Notes under the pieces: model-generated
Databases searched by the model: none
Told to the model about the DNA's origin: nothing
The model's input: only the letters and a program-made list of their open reading frames with translations
Shown here: in pieces, positions 9,580-19,282 of the stretch
Position numbering within the stretch: the first letter of the stretch is position 1
Layout: every line of letters starts with the position of its first letter
Made by a program: the position numbers and the translations under genes
NCBI RefSeq assembly: GCF_000307775.2
Contig: NZ_KK020675.1
Coordinates: 446,553 to 510,552 of the forward strand
From: Stutzerimonas stutzeri KOS6
GTDB taxonomy: Bacteria > Pseudomonadota > Gammaproteobacteria > Pseudomonadales > Pseudomonadaceae
Length of the DNA: 64,000 nucleotides
Reading direction: 5' to 3'

Positions 9580-11082
9580 TCACAGTTCCGGACGCATATG
9601 CGGGAAGAGAATCACGTCGCGGATCGAAGGCGAGTTGGTCAACAGCATCACCAGGCGATCGATGCCGATACCCTCGCCAGCGGTCGGCGGCATGCCGTAT
9701 TCCAGCGCGCGGACGAAGTCGGCATCGAAGTGCATGGCCTCGTCGTCGCCGGCGTCCTTGTCCGCCACCTGGGCGTGGAAGCGCTCGGCCTGATCCTCGG
9801 CGTCGTTGAGCTCGGAATAGGCGTTGGCGATCTCACGGCCACCGATGAACAGTTCGAAACGATCGGTGACATTGGGATTGCGGTCGTTGCGCCGCGCCAG
9901 GGGCGACACCTCGAACGGATACTCGGTGATGAAGGTCGGCTGTTCCAGCTTGTGCTCGACCAGTTCCTCGAAAATCATCACCTGCAGCTTGCCCAGACCT
10001 TCGTGGCCGAGCAGCTTGGCGCCGGCCTTCTTGGCCAGGACGCGGGCCTTCTCCAGGTCGTTGAGGTCGGAGGCCGAGATCTCCGGGTTGAACTTGAGGA
10101 TCGAGTCGAACACCGACAGCCGCGCGAACGGTTCGCCGAAGTGAAACACCTTGTCGCCATAGGGCACGTCGGTGCTGCCGAGCACGGCCTGGGCCAGCTC
10201 GCGGAACAGTTCCTCGGTCAGGTCCATGTTGTCTTCGTAGTCGGCGTAGGCCTGGTAGAACTCGAGCATGGTGAACTCGGGGTTGTGCCGGGTCGAGACG
10301 CCTTCGTTGCGGAAGTTGCGGTTGATCTCGAACACCCGCTCGAAGCCACCGACCACCAGGCGCTTGAGATAGAGCTCCGGCGCGATGCGCAGGAACATCG
10401 GCATGTCCAGCGCGTTGTGGTGGGTCTCGAACGGCTTGGCCGCGGCGCCGCCAGGGATGGTCTGCAGCATAGGCGTTTCCACTTCGAGGAAGTCACGCTC
10501 GGCGAGGAACTTGCGGATATGCGAGATGACCTGGGAGCGCACGCGGAACGTTTCGCGCACCTCCTCGTTGACCATCAGGTCGACGTAGCGCTGGCGGTAG
10601 CGCTGCTCGGTGTCGGTCAGGCCGTGGAACTTGTCCGGCAGCGGGCGCAGCGACTTGGTCAGCAGGCGCACGCTGCTCATGTAGACGTACAGGTCGCCCT
10701 TGCCGGAACGCGCCAGGGTGCCTTCGGCGGCGATGATGTCGCCCAGGTCGAAGTGCTTGACCGCCTCGACCTGATCGGCCGGCAGGGTCTTGCGATCGAC
10801 GTACACCTGGATGCGCCCGCTCATGTCCTGCAGCACCATGAACGGACCGCGGTTGAGCATGATGCGTCCGGCCACCTTGACCGGAACGGCATCCGCTTCC
10901 AGCTCTTCCTTGGTCTTCTCGGCGTACTGTTTCTGCAGGTCGCCTGCATAGCGGTCGCGGCGGAAGTCATTGGGGAAGGCGTTGCCCTGCTCGCGCACGG
11001 CTGCAAGCTTTTCCTTGCGCAGGGCAATCAGCTTGTTCTCTTCCTCTTGGATGGCGTGCTGGTTCAGCGGTTGTTCGCTCAT
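9580..11082 (-). CDS. lysS: Lysyl-tRNA synthetase (class II)
   Basis: Charges tRNA-Lys with lysine. The start at 11082 ([17 protein letters not shown]) gives 500 residues, against 505 in E. coli; the frame upstream is not protein-like. The N-terminal OB-fold anticodon domain covers about 60-170 ([19 protein letters not shown]). Class II motif 1 is near [21 protein letters not shown], motif 2 has [18 protein letters not shown], and motif 3 is [12 protein letters not shown] near the end. It is downstream of prfB in the same orientation, as in many proteobacteria. Confidence 0.97.
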   Translation of the reverse strand: MSEQPLNQHAIQEEENKLIALRKEKLAAVREQGNAFPNDFRRDRYAGDLQKQYAEKTKEELEADAVPVKVAGRIMLNRGPFMVLQDMSGRIQVYVDRKTLPADQVEAVKHFDLGDIIAAEGTLARSGKGDLYVYMSSVRLLTKSLRPLPDKFHGLTDTEQRYRQRYVDLMVNEEVRETFRVRSQVISHIRKFLAERDFLEVETPMLQTIPGGAAAKPFETHHNALDMPMFLRIAPELYLKRLVVGGFERVFEINRNFRNEGVSTRHNPEFTMLEFYQAYADYEDNMDLTEELFRELAQAVLGSTDVPYGDKVFHFGEPFARLSVFDSILKFNPEISASDLNDLEKARVLAKKAGAKLLGHEGLGKLQVMIFEELVEHKLEQPTFITEYPFEVSPLARRNDRNPNVTDRFELFIGGREIANAYSELNDAEDQAERFHAQVADKDAGDDEAMHFDADFVRALEYGMPPTAGEGIGIDRLVMLLTNSPSIRDVILFPHMRPEL

Positions 11083-11174
11083 GGTTTCAAAATGCCTGGA
11101 TCGAATGGATGAATCCTGGGTTGAGTCTTCCGGAAGGCGTTTCGCTTCAGCCCACCCGGGACCCTGTCCCTCTT

Positions 11175-11243
11175 TTGGTGGGCTGAAGCCCACCCTACAT
11201 CTGGACACGCGGAACTCAAGCAGGGTGGATTTCAGCCCACCAA
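11175..11243. repeat. REP-like inverted repeat between prfB and lysS
   Basis: GGTGGGCTGAAGCCCACCCT (from 11177) and AGGGTGGATTTCAGCCCACC (from 11222) are imperfect inverted copies. A third GCCCACC copy lies at about 11151. This fits a REP doublet that could stabilise or attenuate prfB-lysS readthrough. Confidence 0.75.
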
Positions 11244-11308
11244 CGCGGTGCCCGGTCATGCCGGGCCGCCGCACTCTACGGTCGCTCTGCCACTGTGCCC
11301 GGCAAGGC

Positions 11309-12404
11309 TTAAAGCCCTTGCTTGAGACTGGCCTCGAGGTACTCGTCGATATCCCCGTCCAACACCTTGTCGCAGTCGCTGCGCTCGACGCCGGTCCGCA
11401 GATCCTTGATGCGCGACTGGTCGAGCACGTAAGAACGGATCTGATGGCCCCAGCCGATATCGGACTTGGAGTCTTCCAGCGCCTGGGACGCTGCGTTGCG
11501 CTTCTGCATCTCCTGCTCGTACAACTTGGCCCGCAGCATTTTCATGGCGGTGTCCTTGTTGGCGTGCTGGGAACGCTCGTTCTGGCACGCCACCACGGTG
11601 TTGGTCGGTACGTGGGTGATACGCACGGCCGAATCGGTGGTGTTTACGTGCTGACCACCGGCCCCGGAAGAACGGTAGGTGTCGATGCGCAGGTCGGACG
11701 GGTTGATCTCGATGTCGATGTTGTCATCGATTTCCGGCGAGACGAATACCGCGGTAAACGAGGTATGGCGACGGTTGCCGGAGTCGAACGGGCTCTTGCG
11801 CACCAGGCGATGCACGCCGATTTCGGTACGCAGCCAGCCGAAGGCGTACTCACCCTTGATGTGCAGGGTGGCGCCCTTGATGCCGGCAACTTCGCCTTCG
11901 GACAGCTCGATGATGGTGGCGTCGAAGCCGTGCTTGTCGGCCCAGCGCAGGTACATGCGCAGCAGCATGTTGGCCCAGTCCTGAGCCTCGGTGCCGCCGG
12001 AACCGGCCTGGATATCGAGATAGGCGTTGTTGGGGTCCATGTCGCCGCTGAACATGCGGCGGAATTCCAGACCTTCGAGAATGCCGCGCAGGCGATCCAG
12101 CTCGGCCGCGACATCATCCACGGCGCCCTGGTCGTCTTCTTCGACGGCCATGTCGAGCAGGTCACGGGAATCGGCCAGGCCGCCGTCGAGGTCGTCGATG
12201 GTTTCGACGATCTGCGCCAGGGTGGCGCGCTCACGGCCAAGGTTCTGGGCGTATTCGGGGTTGTTCCAGACGTTCGGGTCTTCGAGTTCGCGGTTTACTT
12301 CGACGAGACGATCATGCTTCTGATCGTAGTCAAAGATACCCCCGAATTGACAGGGTGCGCTCGGACAGGTCCTTGATGCTGTTGAGGATCGGGTTGATTT
12401 CCAT
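11309..12404 (-). CDS. prfB: Peptide chain release factor 2 (programmed +1 frameshift)
   Basis: Recognises UGA and UAA stops and releases the peptide. Translation starts at ATG 12404 ([20 protein letters not shown]), reaches an in-frame TGA at codon 25 (12332-12330), and must slip +1 on the preceding CTT to continue as DYDQKHDRL. The joined product is 364 residues (E. coli 365). The RF2-type SPF anticodon-like motif ([11 protein letters not shown]) and the catalytic GGQ ([16 protein letters not shown]) are present. RF2 level autoregulates through the frameshift. A single open frame from 12421 would give the wrong N-terminus. Confidence 0.97.
12329..12344 (-). promoter_or_regulatory. prfB programmed frameshift site
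   Basis: On the minus strand the site reads CGGGGGTATCTTTGAC: an internal Shine-Dalgarno-like G run, then CTT-TGA-C. It has the same spacing as the E. coli RF2 site. Low RF2 slows termination at TGA and favours the +1 slip. Confidence 0.95.
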
Positions 12405-12528
12405 AGGTAGGCAGCTCTCAATCGGACGGTGCAAAAGCCGGCGATTATAACTCAGCCAACCCGTGCTGACAGCCCGCCGGGCGTGCCGGCGGACGGTCAG
12501 GAAACGGATTTGCTCTCATGATGGTCGA

Positions 12529-13248
12529 TCAGGCACTGACACCGCGTACCTGGCTTTCCAGTTCGGCTTTGAGTTGCGGATCGAGCTGCAGGCAGCGGGC
12601 CAGCTCGTCGAGGTAGGCACGCTCCATGAAATGCTCCTCGTCCACCATCAGCACACTGGCCAGATACATCTCGGCGGCCATTTCCGGCGTCTTCGCGGCA
12701 GCAGCCACGTCGGCCGGATCGAGCGGCTTGTTCAGCTCCGATTCCAGCCAATGCTGCAGGTCGGTATCGCCAGCCAGCTTGGCCAGTTCGGCTTCAATCA
12801 ACTGACGTTCGCGCACATCGACGTGGCCGTCGGCCTTAGCCGCCGCTACCAGAGCCTTGAGGATGCCCTGGCTGTGCACTTCGACGTCCGCCGGCGGCAG
12901 GCGATCGATGGTCTGCGGCGCCTGTTGCGCCGCCGCGCCCTGCTGTGCCTGCCAGTTACTGTAGGCTTTGTAGGCCAGCACACCGAGTGCCGCCAGGCCG
13001 CCGTATGTCACCGCCTTGCCGCCCATCTTGCGCACCTTGCGATTGCCCAGCAGCAGGCCCATGGCCCCGGCTGCCAGCGCACCACCGCCCGCACCGGACA
13101 AGACATTGCCGAGCGAACCGCCGCCGGCACCGGAGAGCAGATCGCCCAAGCCACCTTTGCCGGGCTTGCCGCTCGCGCCGGTTTGCTGCTTCTGCAACAG
13201 GTCCTGCCCGGACCTGAGCAGTTGATCGAGAAGGCCACTGGTTTTCAT
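12529..13248 (-). CDS. DUF533 inner-membrane protein, YebE-like
   Basis: 239 residues from ATG 13248, chosen over the ATG 12 bases upstream because GGGGAC sits at good spacing. A low-complexity Gly/Ala part lies at about 25-75 (LLSGAGGGSLGNVLSGAGGG), then a hydrophobic segment (GGLAALGVLAYKAY). The C-terminal TerB-like helical domain (ALVAAAKADGHVDVRERQLI) follows. The DUF533/YebE family is of unknown function; in E. coli it responds to envelope stress. Confidence 0.85.
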   Translation of the reverse strand: MKTSGLLDQLLRSGQDLLQKQQTGASGKPGKGGLGDLLSGAGGGSLGNVLSGAGGGALAAGAMGLLLGNRKVRKMGGKAVTYGGLAALGVLAYKAYSNWQAQQGAAAQQAPQTIDRLPPADVEVHSQGILKALVAAAKADGHVDVRERQLIEAELAKLAGDTDLQHWLESELNKPLDPADVAAAAKTPEMAAEMYLASVLMVDEEHFMERAYLDELARCLQLDPQLKAELESQVRGVSA

Positions 13249-13284
13249 CGAAGTCCCCATACGAATGGAATTTGTCCCGGTTGC

Positions 13285-14394
13285 TCAGTCGAACGACTCG
13301 GGCACTTGGCGAATCGGTGTGTCGCGATGCGCCGCACGTACGTACTGCGCCGGCCAGGCCACCGAATTGTCGCGCAGGTCCTCGGCGGCATGCAGCGGCC
13401 AGTAAGGATCGCGCAGCAGTTCGCGGGCCAGCAGGATCAGATCAGCCTGGCCGGTGCGCAGGATGTGCTCGGCCTGCACCGCCTCGGTGATCATGCCGAC
13501 CGTGCCGGTGGCGATGCCCGCCTCCTTGCGCACGCGTTCGGCGAACTGGGTCTGGTAGCCCGGGCCGACCGGAATATCGGCGTTGGCAGCGGTTCCGCCG
13601 GAGGACACATCGATCAGGTCGACACCCGCGTCCTTGAGCCGTCGCGCAAGCGCCACGGTTTCGTCGGCGTTCCAGCCATCGTCTACCCAGTCGGTCGCCG
13701 ACAGGCGCACGAACAGCGGCAACTCCTGCGGCCAGACCTCGCGAACGGCAGTGGTGACCTCCAACAGCAGGCGAATGCGATTGTCGAACGAGCCGCCATA
13801 GCGATCCTGGCGCTGATTGGACAGCGGCGAGAGGAACTGATGCAGCAGGTAGCCGTGCGCCGCATGCACTTCGGCGATCTTGAAGCCGGCTGCCAGAGAG
13901 CGCTCGGCAGCCTCGACGAAAGCCTGCACGACTGCCGCGATGCCGGTCTCGTCCAGGGCCGTCGGCGATGCATGCTCCGGCGAGAAGGCGATTGCGGAAG
14001 GAGCGACCGGGTTCCAGCCACCGGCAGCGACCGGGACGCTGCCGTGCCTGCCGAGCCAGGGCCGCCAGGTGCTGGCCTTGCGCCCGGCATGGGCCAGCTG
14101 CACAGCGGCAACCGAGCCCTGCGCCTCGATGAAGCGGGTGATGCGCCGTAGCGGCTCGACATGCGCGTCGGACCAGATGCCAAGGTCCTCCGGCGAAATG
14201 CGCCCGTCAGGGCTGACCGCTGTCGCCTCGACGATCACCAGCCCGGCACCACCAACGGCGCGGCTGCCCAGATGCACCAGATGCCAGTCGTTGGCCATCC
14301 CGGCTTGCGCCGAGTACTGGCACATCGGCGACACGGCGATGCGATTGGGCAAGGTGAGCTGGCGCAGGGTAAGCGGTTGAAAGAGTTGGGACAT
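13285..14394 (-). CDS. NADH:flavin oxidoreductase, XenA/YqjM-type old yellow enzyme
   Basis: A 369-residue FMN-dependent ene-reductase. Start at 14394 (MSQLFQPLTLRQLTLPNRI). The YqjM-class marker Cys in SPMCQYS and the substrate-binding histidine pair in EVHAAHGYLLHQFLSPL are present, as is QLAHAGRKAS. Such enzymes (XenA of P. putida) reduce activated C=C bonds and nitro compounds with NAD(P)H. The physiological substrate is unknown. It lies 36 bases upstream of the yebE-like gene in the same direction. Confidence 0.9.
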   Translation of the reverse strand: MSQLFQPLTLRQLTLPNRIAVSPMCQYSAQAGMANDWHLVHLGSRAVGGAGLVIVEATAVSPDGRISPEDLGIWSDAHVEPLRRITRFIEAQGSVAAVQLAHAGRKASTWRPWLGRHGSVPVAAGGWNPVAPSAIAFSPEHASPTALDETGIAAVVQAFVEAAERSLAAGFKIAEVHAAHGYLLHQFLSPLSNQRQDRYGGSFDNRIRLLLEVTTAVREVWPQELPLFVRLSATDWVDDGWNADETVALARRLKDAGVDLIDVSSGGTAANADIPVGPGYQTQFAERVRKEAGIATGTVGMITEAVQAEHILRTGQADLILLARELLRDPYWPLHAAEDLRDNSVAWPAQYVRAAHRDTPIRQVPESFD

Positions 14395-14478
14395 GACGGC
14401 CTCTACTGTCGTGAATGCAGGTTTGGACACCCCTCAGTAGAGACCGTTTCCACGCCCATGCCCAGCCCGACATTCGAA

Positions 14479-16572
14479 TCAGGCGGCGCTGATCTGCACC
14501 GGCACGCCGTTCAGCGCCGCATTACCGGAGACATCCAGCTCACGCTCGTCCGTCAGGTCATTGCTGCTGGCACCGGGCTGCTGCCACGCGATATGCATCT
14601 GCACGCCGGGCCGGGCATGGCCCCAGCCATGCGGCAGGCTGACCACGCCCGGCATCATCTCGTCGCTGGCCAGGGCTTCCACTTCGACCACGCCGACCCG
14701 CGAGTGCACCCGCACACGCTGTCCATCCTGCAAGGCACGCGAGGCCATGTCGGCCGGATTCATCAGCAGTTGATGACGCGGCTTGCCCTTCACCAGACGC
14801 TGGTAGTTGTGCATCCAAGAGTTGTTGCTGCGCACATGTCGGCGACCGATCAGCAGCAGCTCGCCGGCAGGCGCCTGCGGCTGACCGGCGAAGCGCTGCA
14901 GGTCCTCCAGCATCAGCGACGGCGCGGCCTGAATGCGCTTGTTCGGCGTTTTCAGGCGCCGCGCCAGGTTCGCCTTGAGCGGCCCGAGGTCCAGCCCATG
15001 TGGATAGTCCTGCAGCGCCGCCACGCTCAGCTTGCGCTCCGACCTGTCGCCATACGGCCCATGGCGCAGCGCCAGATCGATCATCTGCTGCGGTGTCAGC
15101 GTCGGCTTCAGCTCGACGCCGGTGCGCGTCGCGTAGGCCCTGGCCAGCCCGATGAAGATTTCCCAGTCGTGCAACGCACCTTCGGGCCTCGGCAGCACCG
15201 GCTGATTGAAGCGGGTGACGTTGCGCACCGCGAGCAGATTGAAGGTGCTGTCGTAGTGATCATGCTCCAGCGGCGCCGTCGGCGGCAGGATGACATCGGC
15301 ATAACGGGTCGTTTCGTTGATGTAGAAATCGACGCTGAGCATGAACTCCAGGCCGTCGAGTGCCTGCTCCAGCTTGCGCCCGTTGGGCGTGGAAAGCACC
15401 GGGTTGCCAGCGACACTGATCAGCGCCCGAACCTGCCCCTCTCCCGGCTCGAGCATCTCCTCGGCCAAGGCTGCCACCGGCAATTCCCCGCCGTATTCGG
15501 GCAGCTGCGAAACCCGGCTGCGCCAGGCGGCGAAATGACCGCCGGATGTGGTTTCCACCAGATCCACTGCGGGCTCGGTGCACAGTGCGCCGCCGACCCG
15601 ATCGAGATTACCGGTGACCAGGTTGATCAGTTGCACCAGCCACTGGCAGAGCGTACCGAAGGCCTGGGTCGAGACGCCCATGCGCCCGTAGCAGACCGCC
15701 TTGTCCGCCGCGGCGAAATCCCGCGCCAGCTGGCGGATGGTGCCGGCCGGCACGCCGCAACGGGCACTCATCGCTTCGGCGCTAAAGGCGGCGATCGCCG
15801 TGCGTACCTCCTCGATGCCGTCCAGCGGGAGCTCGGTGGTACGCGTCAGGCCCTCCTCGAATAGAGTATTGAGCAGGCCGAACAGCAGCGCGGCGTCCTG
15901 GCCAGGACGCACGAACAGATGCTGATCGGCGATCCCCGCGGTCTCGCTGCGCCGCGGATCGACCACCACCAGCTTGCCGCCGCGCGCGCGGATCGCCTTC
16001 AGCCGCTTCTCCACATCCGGCACGGTCATGATGCTGCCGTTGGAGGCGAGCGGATTGCCGCCGAGAATCAGCATGAAATCGGTGTGATCGATATCGGGTA
16101 TCGGCAACAGCAACCCGTGGCCGTACATCAGGTGACTGGTGAGGTGATGCGGCAGCTGGTCGACCGAGGTCGCGGAGAAGCGGTTGCGCGTCTTCAGCAG
16201 GCCGAGGAAGTAGTTGCTGTGGGTCATCAGCCCGTAGTTGTGTACGCTCGGGTTGCCCTGATAGATGGCCACCGCGTTGCTGCCATGACGCTCGCGCACG
16301 CCGGCCAGGCGCTCGGCGACCAGTTCGAAAGCCTCCTGCCAGCCAATGGCCTGCCATTCGTCGCCACAACGGCGCACCGGATGGCGCAAGCGGTCGGGGT
16401 CGTTCTGGATATCCTGCAGCGCCACGGCTTTGGGGCAGATATGACCACGGCTGAAACTGTCATGTGGATCGCCCTTGATCGAGAGGATGCGCTCGCCTTC
16501 GGTCTGGATGGTCAGACCGCAGATGGCTTCACACAGGTGACAGGCACGGTGATGGACGCTGATGTCGCTCAT
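14479..16572 (-). CDS. Molybdopterin oxidoreductase (formate dehydrogenase-like family)
   Basis: 697 residues starting MSDISVHHRACHLCEAICG. The N-terminal CxxCxxxC followed by a distant CP (HICPKAV) builds a [4Fe-4S] cluster, as in the DMSO-reductase superfamily. Molybdopterin-binding segments follow (GNPSVHNYG, LGGNPLASNGS, VVVDPRRSETA), and the C-terminal dinucleotide-binding domain shows NPADMASRALQDG and LPHGWGHARPG. No Tat signal is visible, so it is cytoplasmic. No electron-transfer partner subunit is adjacent. The substrate cannot be read from the sequence. Confidence 0.88.
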   Translation of the reverse strand: MSDISVHHRACHLCEAICGLTIQTEGERILSIKGDPHDSFSRGHICPKAVALQDIQNDPDRLRHPVRRCGDEWQAIGWQEAFELVAERLAGVRERHGSNAVAIYQGNPSVHNYGLMTHSNYFLGLLKTRNRFSATSVDQLPHHLTSHLMYGHGLLLPIPDIDHTDFMLILGGNPLASNGSIMTVPDVEKRLKAIRARGGKLVVVDPRRSETAGIADQHLFVRPGQDAALLFGLLNTLFEEGLTRTTELPLDGIEEVRTAIAAFSAEAMSARCGVPAGTIRQLARDFAAADKAVCYGRMGVSTQAFGTLCQWLVQLINLVTGNLDRVGGALCTEPAVDLVETTSGGHFAAWRSRVSQLPEYGGELPVAALAEEMLEPGEGQVRALISVAGNPVLSTPNGRKLEQALDGLEFMLSVDFYINETTRYADVILPPTAPLEHDHYDSTFNLLAVRNVTRFNQPVLPRPEGALHDWEIFIGLARAYATRTGVELKPTLTPQQMIDLALRHGPYGDRSERKLSVAALQDYPHGLDLGPLKANLARRLKTPNKRIQAAPSLMLEDLQRFAGQPQAPAGELLLIGRRHVRSNNSWMHNYQRLVKGKPRHQLLMNPADMASRALQDGQRVRVHSRVGVVEVEALASDEMMPGVVSLPHGWGHARPGVQMHIAWQQPGASSNDLTDERELDVSGNAALNGVPVQISAA

Positions 16573-16700
16573 TTCGGATTCCCGCATGGCGCTGTTGTTG
16601 TCCAGCCACTCTAGGCGCCACGGCCGCGGCCAACAATCAGACGTCTTGACGGGGAATGCCGATCGATTCAGGCGGCCTATCGTCGCTTCGAACGGAGCAT

Positions 16701-18416
16701 TCAGCGCGGCGCGATATGCGCCACCATCAGTTGCACGCTTTCCTGGCCACGGTACTCGTTGACGTCCAGCTTATAAGCCAGTTCCGCCCAGCGAACCGTC
16801 GGATTCGGCCAGATCTCGCGGTCGATGTTGAAGGCGATGCCGTCCAGGGTCAGCGCGCCGCATTCGCTCTTGAGCACGAGCTTGAGATGACGCTCGCCGA
16901 CGATGCGCTGCTGCACCAGCTGGAAGACACCATGGAACATCGGTTCGGGAAAGTGCTGCCCCCAGGGCCCGGCATTGCGCAGCGCACGCGCCAGCTCCAG
17001 GTGGAATTCCTCTACGCTGAGCTGGCCGTCGGTGAGCAGCCGACCGGTGAGGTCGTCCTCGCACAGCTGACGGCGAACTTCGGCGTCGAATGCCGCGGCG
17101 AAGGCACCGAAGTGCTCCTGCGGCAACGACAGACCGGCCGCCATGGCATGCCCGCCGAACTTGCTGATCAGCCCGGGATGGCGTGCCGCTACGGCATCCA
17201 GCGCATCGCGGATGTGGAAGCCCGGCACCGAACGCGCAGAGCCCTTGAGCAGGCCTTCGCCGGCATCGGCAAAGGCAATGGTCGGACGGTGGTAACGCTC
17301 CTTCAGGCGCGATGCCAGGATGCCGATCACGCCCTGGTGCCAGTCCGCATCGAACAGGCACAGGCCGAACGGCAGGTCCTCGAGCGCCAGGTCCTTGAGC
17401 TGCGCCAGCGCCTCGCGCTGCATGCCCTGCTCGATGGCCTTGCGGTCGTGGTTGAGCTGGTCCAGCTGGGTCGCCATGTCACGTGCGAGCGCCTCGTCCT
17501 CGCAGAGCAGGCACTCGATGCCTAGCGACATGTCGTCGAGCCGTCCGGCTGCATTCAATCGCGGCCCGAGAATGAAGCCCAGGTCGGTAGAGGTGATTCG
17601 CCGATGGTCACGCTTGGCGACTTCCAGAATCGCCCGCAGCCCCGGCCGCGCCCGCCCGGCACGAATCCGCGCCAGGCCCTGATGCACGAGGATGCGGTTG
17701 TTGGCATCCAGCGGCACCACGTCGGCCACGCTGCCCAGCGCCACCAGGTCGAGCAGCTCGGCCAGGTTCGGCTCGGCCCAGCCCTGACGGCTGAACCAGC
17801 CAAGCTCGCGCAGCCGTGCGCGCAGGGCCAGCAGCACGTAGAAGATCACCCCGACCCCGGCGATGCACTTGCTCGGGAAGGTACATTCCGGCTGGTTCGG
17901 ATTGACGATGGCATCGGCCGCCGGCAACTCGTGGCCCGGCAGGTGATGGTCGGTCACCAGCACCTTGAGGCCCGCCGCCTTGGCCGCGGCAACGCCGTCT
18001 ACGCTGGAAATGCCGTTGTCCACGGTCACCAGCAGCTCGGGTTCGCGCTGCAAGGCGACGGCGACGATTTCCGGCGTCAGGCCGTAGCCGTATTCGAAGC
18101 GGTTCGGCACCAGATAATCGACGTGCGCGGCGCCCAGCTGGCGCAAACCGAGCACGCCGACGGTGCTCGCCGTTGCGCCATCGGCGTCGAAATCGCCGAC
18201 GAAGAGGATGCGCTGGCGCTTCTCCAGAGCCTCGACCAGCAGCTCGACTGCCGCATCGATGCCCTTGAGCTGTCCATAAGGAATCAGCCGCGCCAACCCC
18301 TTGTCCAGCTCCGCCGCGCTGGCCACGCCCCGGGCAGCATAGAGGCGCTGCAGCAACGGCGGCAGATCGCCCAGGTCGGGCAGGCGCTCGGGCAAGGGGC
18401 GGGGTTCGATACGCAT
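16701..18416 (-). CDS. recJ: Single-stranded-DNA-specific exonuclease RecJ
   Basis: 5'-3' exonuclease acting in RecF-pathway recombination and mismatch repair. At 571 residues it is close to E. coli (577). DHH-family motifs are visible: GDFDADGAT (Asp 75-79), VDNGISS, VTDHHLPGHELP and the NPNQPECTFPSK region. The C-terminal DHHA1 part shows GHAMAAGLSL, followed by an OB-fold. The gene stands next to yaeQ as in P. aeruginosa, but here a pxp remnant separates them. Confidence 0.97.
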   Translation of the reverse strand: MRIEPRPLPERLPDLGDLPPLLQRLYAARGVASAAELDKGLARLIPYGQLKGIDAAVELLVEALEKRQRILFVGDFDADGATASTVGVLGLRQLGAAHVDYLVPNRFEYGYGLTPEIVAVALQREPELLVTVDNGISSVDGVAAAKAAGLKVLVTDHHLPGHELPAADAIVNPNQPECTFPSKCIAGVGVIFYVLLALRARLRELGWFSRQGWAEPNLAELLDLVALGSVADVVPLDANNRILVHQGLARIRAGRARPGLRAILEVAKRDHRRITSTDLGFILGPRLNAAGRLDDMSLGIECLLCEDEALARDMATQLDQLNHDRKAIEQGMQREALAQLKDLALEDLPFGLCLFDADWHQGVIGILASRLKERYHRPTIAFADAGEGLLKGSARSVPGFHIRDALDAVAARHPGLISKFGGHAMAAGLSLPQEHFGAFAAAFDAEVRRQLCEDDLTGRLLTDGQLSVEEFHLELARALRNAGPWGQHFPEPMFHGVFQLVQQRIVGERHLKLVLKSECGALTLDGIAFNIDREIWPNPTVRWAELAYKLDVNEYRGQESVQLMVAHIAPR

Positions 18417-18686
18417 CGTCAGATTCCGGTCTCGCTCACAAATGGATTACAAGGATGGCAGCATGTGCGCTGGTGCAACGCGGGCCGACCTGCGCTACAA
18501 GGCTGTCAGCGTGATCGATCAGATCCGGGCGTGGCGCCAGCGGCCGTGCCGATGAGGCGGGCAAGCATACAGCAATGTCGAAGCAGGCACTTCAAGCGGG
18601 GCAACGGCCTAAATGTGGATAATCTACCGGCGCCTTGCCAGCTGGCACGCCGCAACGCATCGACCAGTCTCGGAGGAGCAGTTCAC

Positions 18687-19191
18687 GTGGGCCGTCTGTT
18701 ATTGAATTGCGACATGGGGGAAAGCTTCGGCGCCTGACCATGGGCCAGGATGCGCAAGTCATGCCGTTCGCCGACTGCGCCGCCGGTCCCGCCATTATCC
18801 AGCCCGACCCTGCCGGTAGTGCTCGGCGCACAGATTGGGCGATTTCAGCGGACAAAGCCTGTTCGAGGCTTTCAACCGCGAGTGGACGGTCGATCAGCGC
18901 GCCGACCGGATGAGGGGACCAACTGCTCGGCCCACGGCTGCGTTGCCTACGCTCTTCGATGATCTCCGAAGGCGTGCCGTCAGGAGCGATTCAGGTTCCC
19001 CCCGACGGCCAGCCGATCATCCTGCTCAATGATCGCCAGACCATTGGCGGCTATCCCCGCCTCGGTGCATTGACCCGCTGGCCACGGCCCAATTGGCCCA
19101 GTGTCTGCCAGGCCATCAGTTGAGGCTCAAGCCTGTCGCGCTGGAAGCTGCACAACGCCAGCAGCGTGAGCTGCTGGTCAACTGGCGCTAG
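18687..19191 (+). pseudogene. Collapsed 5-oxoprolinase (pxpA...pxpC) remnant
   Basis: A perfect ribosome site (GGAGGA at 18672) precedes GTG 18687. The GTG begins a PxpA/LamB-YcsF N-terminus (LLLNCDMGESFGA). One base is missing at the expected W codon, giving TGA; the next frame continues TMGQDAQVMPFADCA. From about 18812 the translation switches to PxpC (KipA-like): LPVVLGAQIG, DFSGQSLFEAFNREW, RADRM, then [17 protein letters not shown] and [15 protein letters not shown]. It ends, after further frame changes, in [14 protein letters not shown] and a stop at 19191. pxpB and most of pxpA and pxpC are gone. Confidence 0.8.
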
Positions 19192-19282
19192 CGCCGTTGA
19201 ATAAAGAAGCCGAACGGGCAACACGCCAGGAAAACTCGGCACCAGCAAGCATCCGCAGCCCTGCGGCCGGCAGAGCGCACAG

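Noticed and set aside
14161-15864. Plus-strand frame of 567 codons opposite the molybdoenzyme and reductase genes
   Set aside because: Antisense shadow. The minus-strand frames carry clear catalytic motifs and this one has none.
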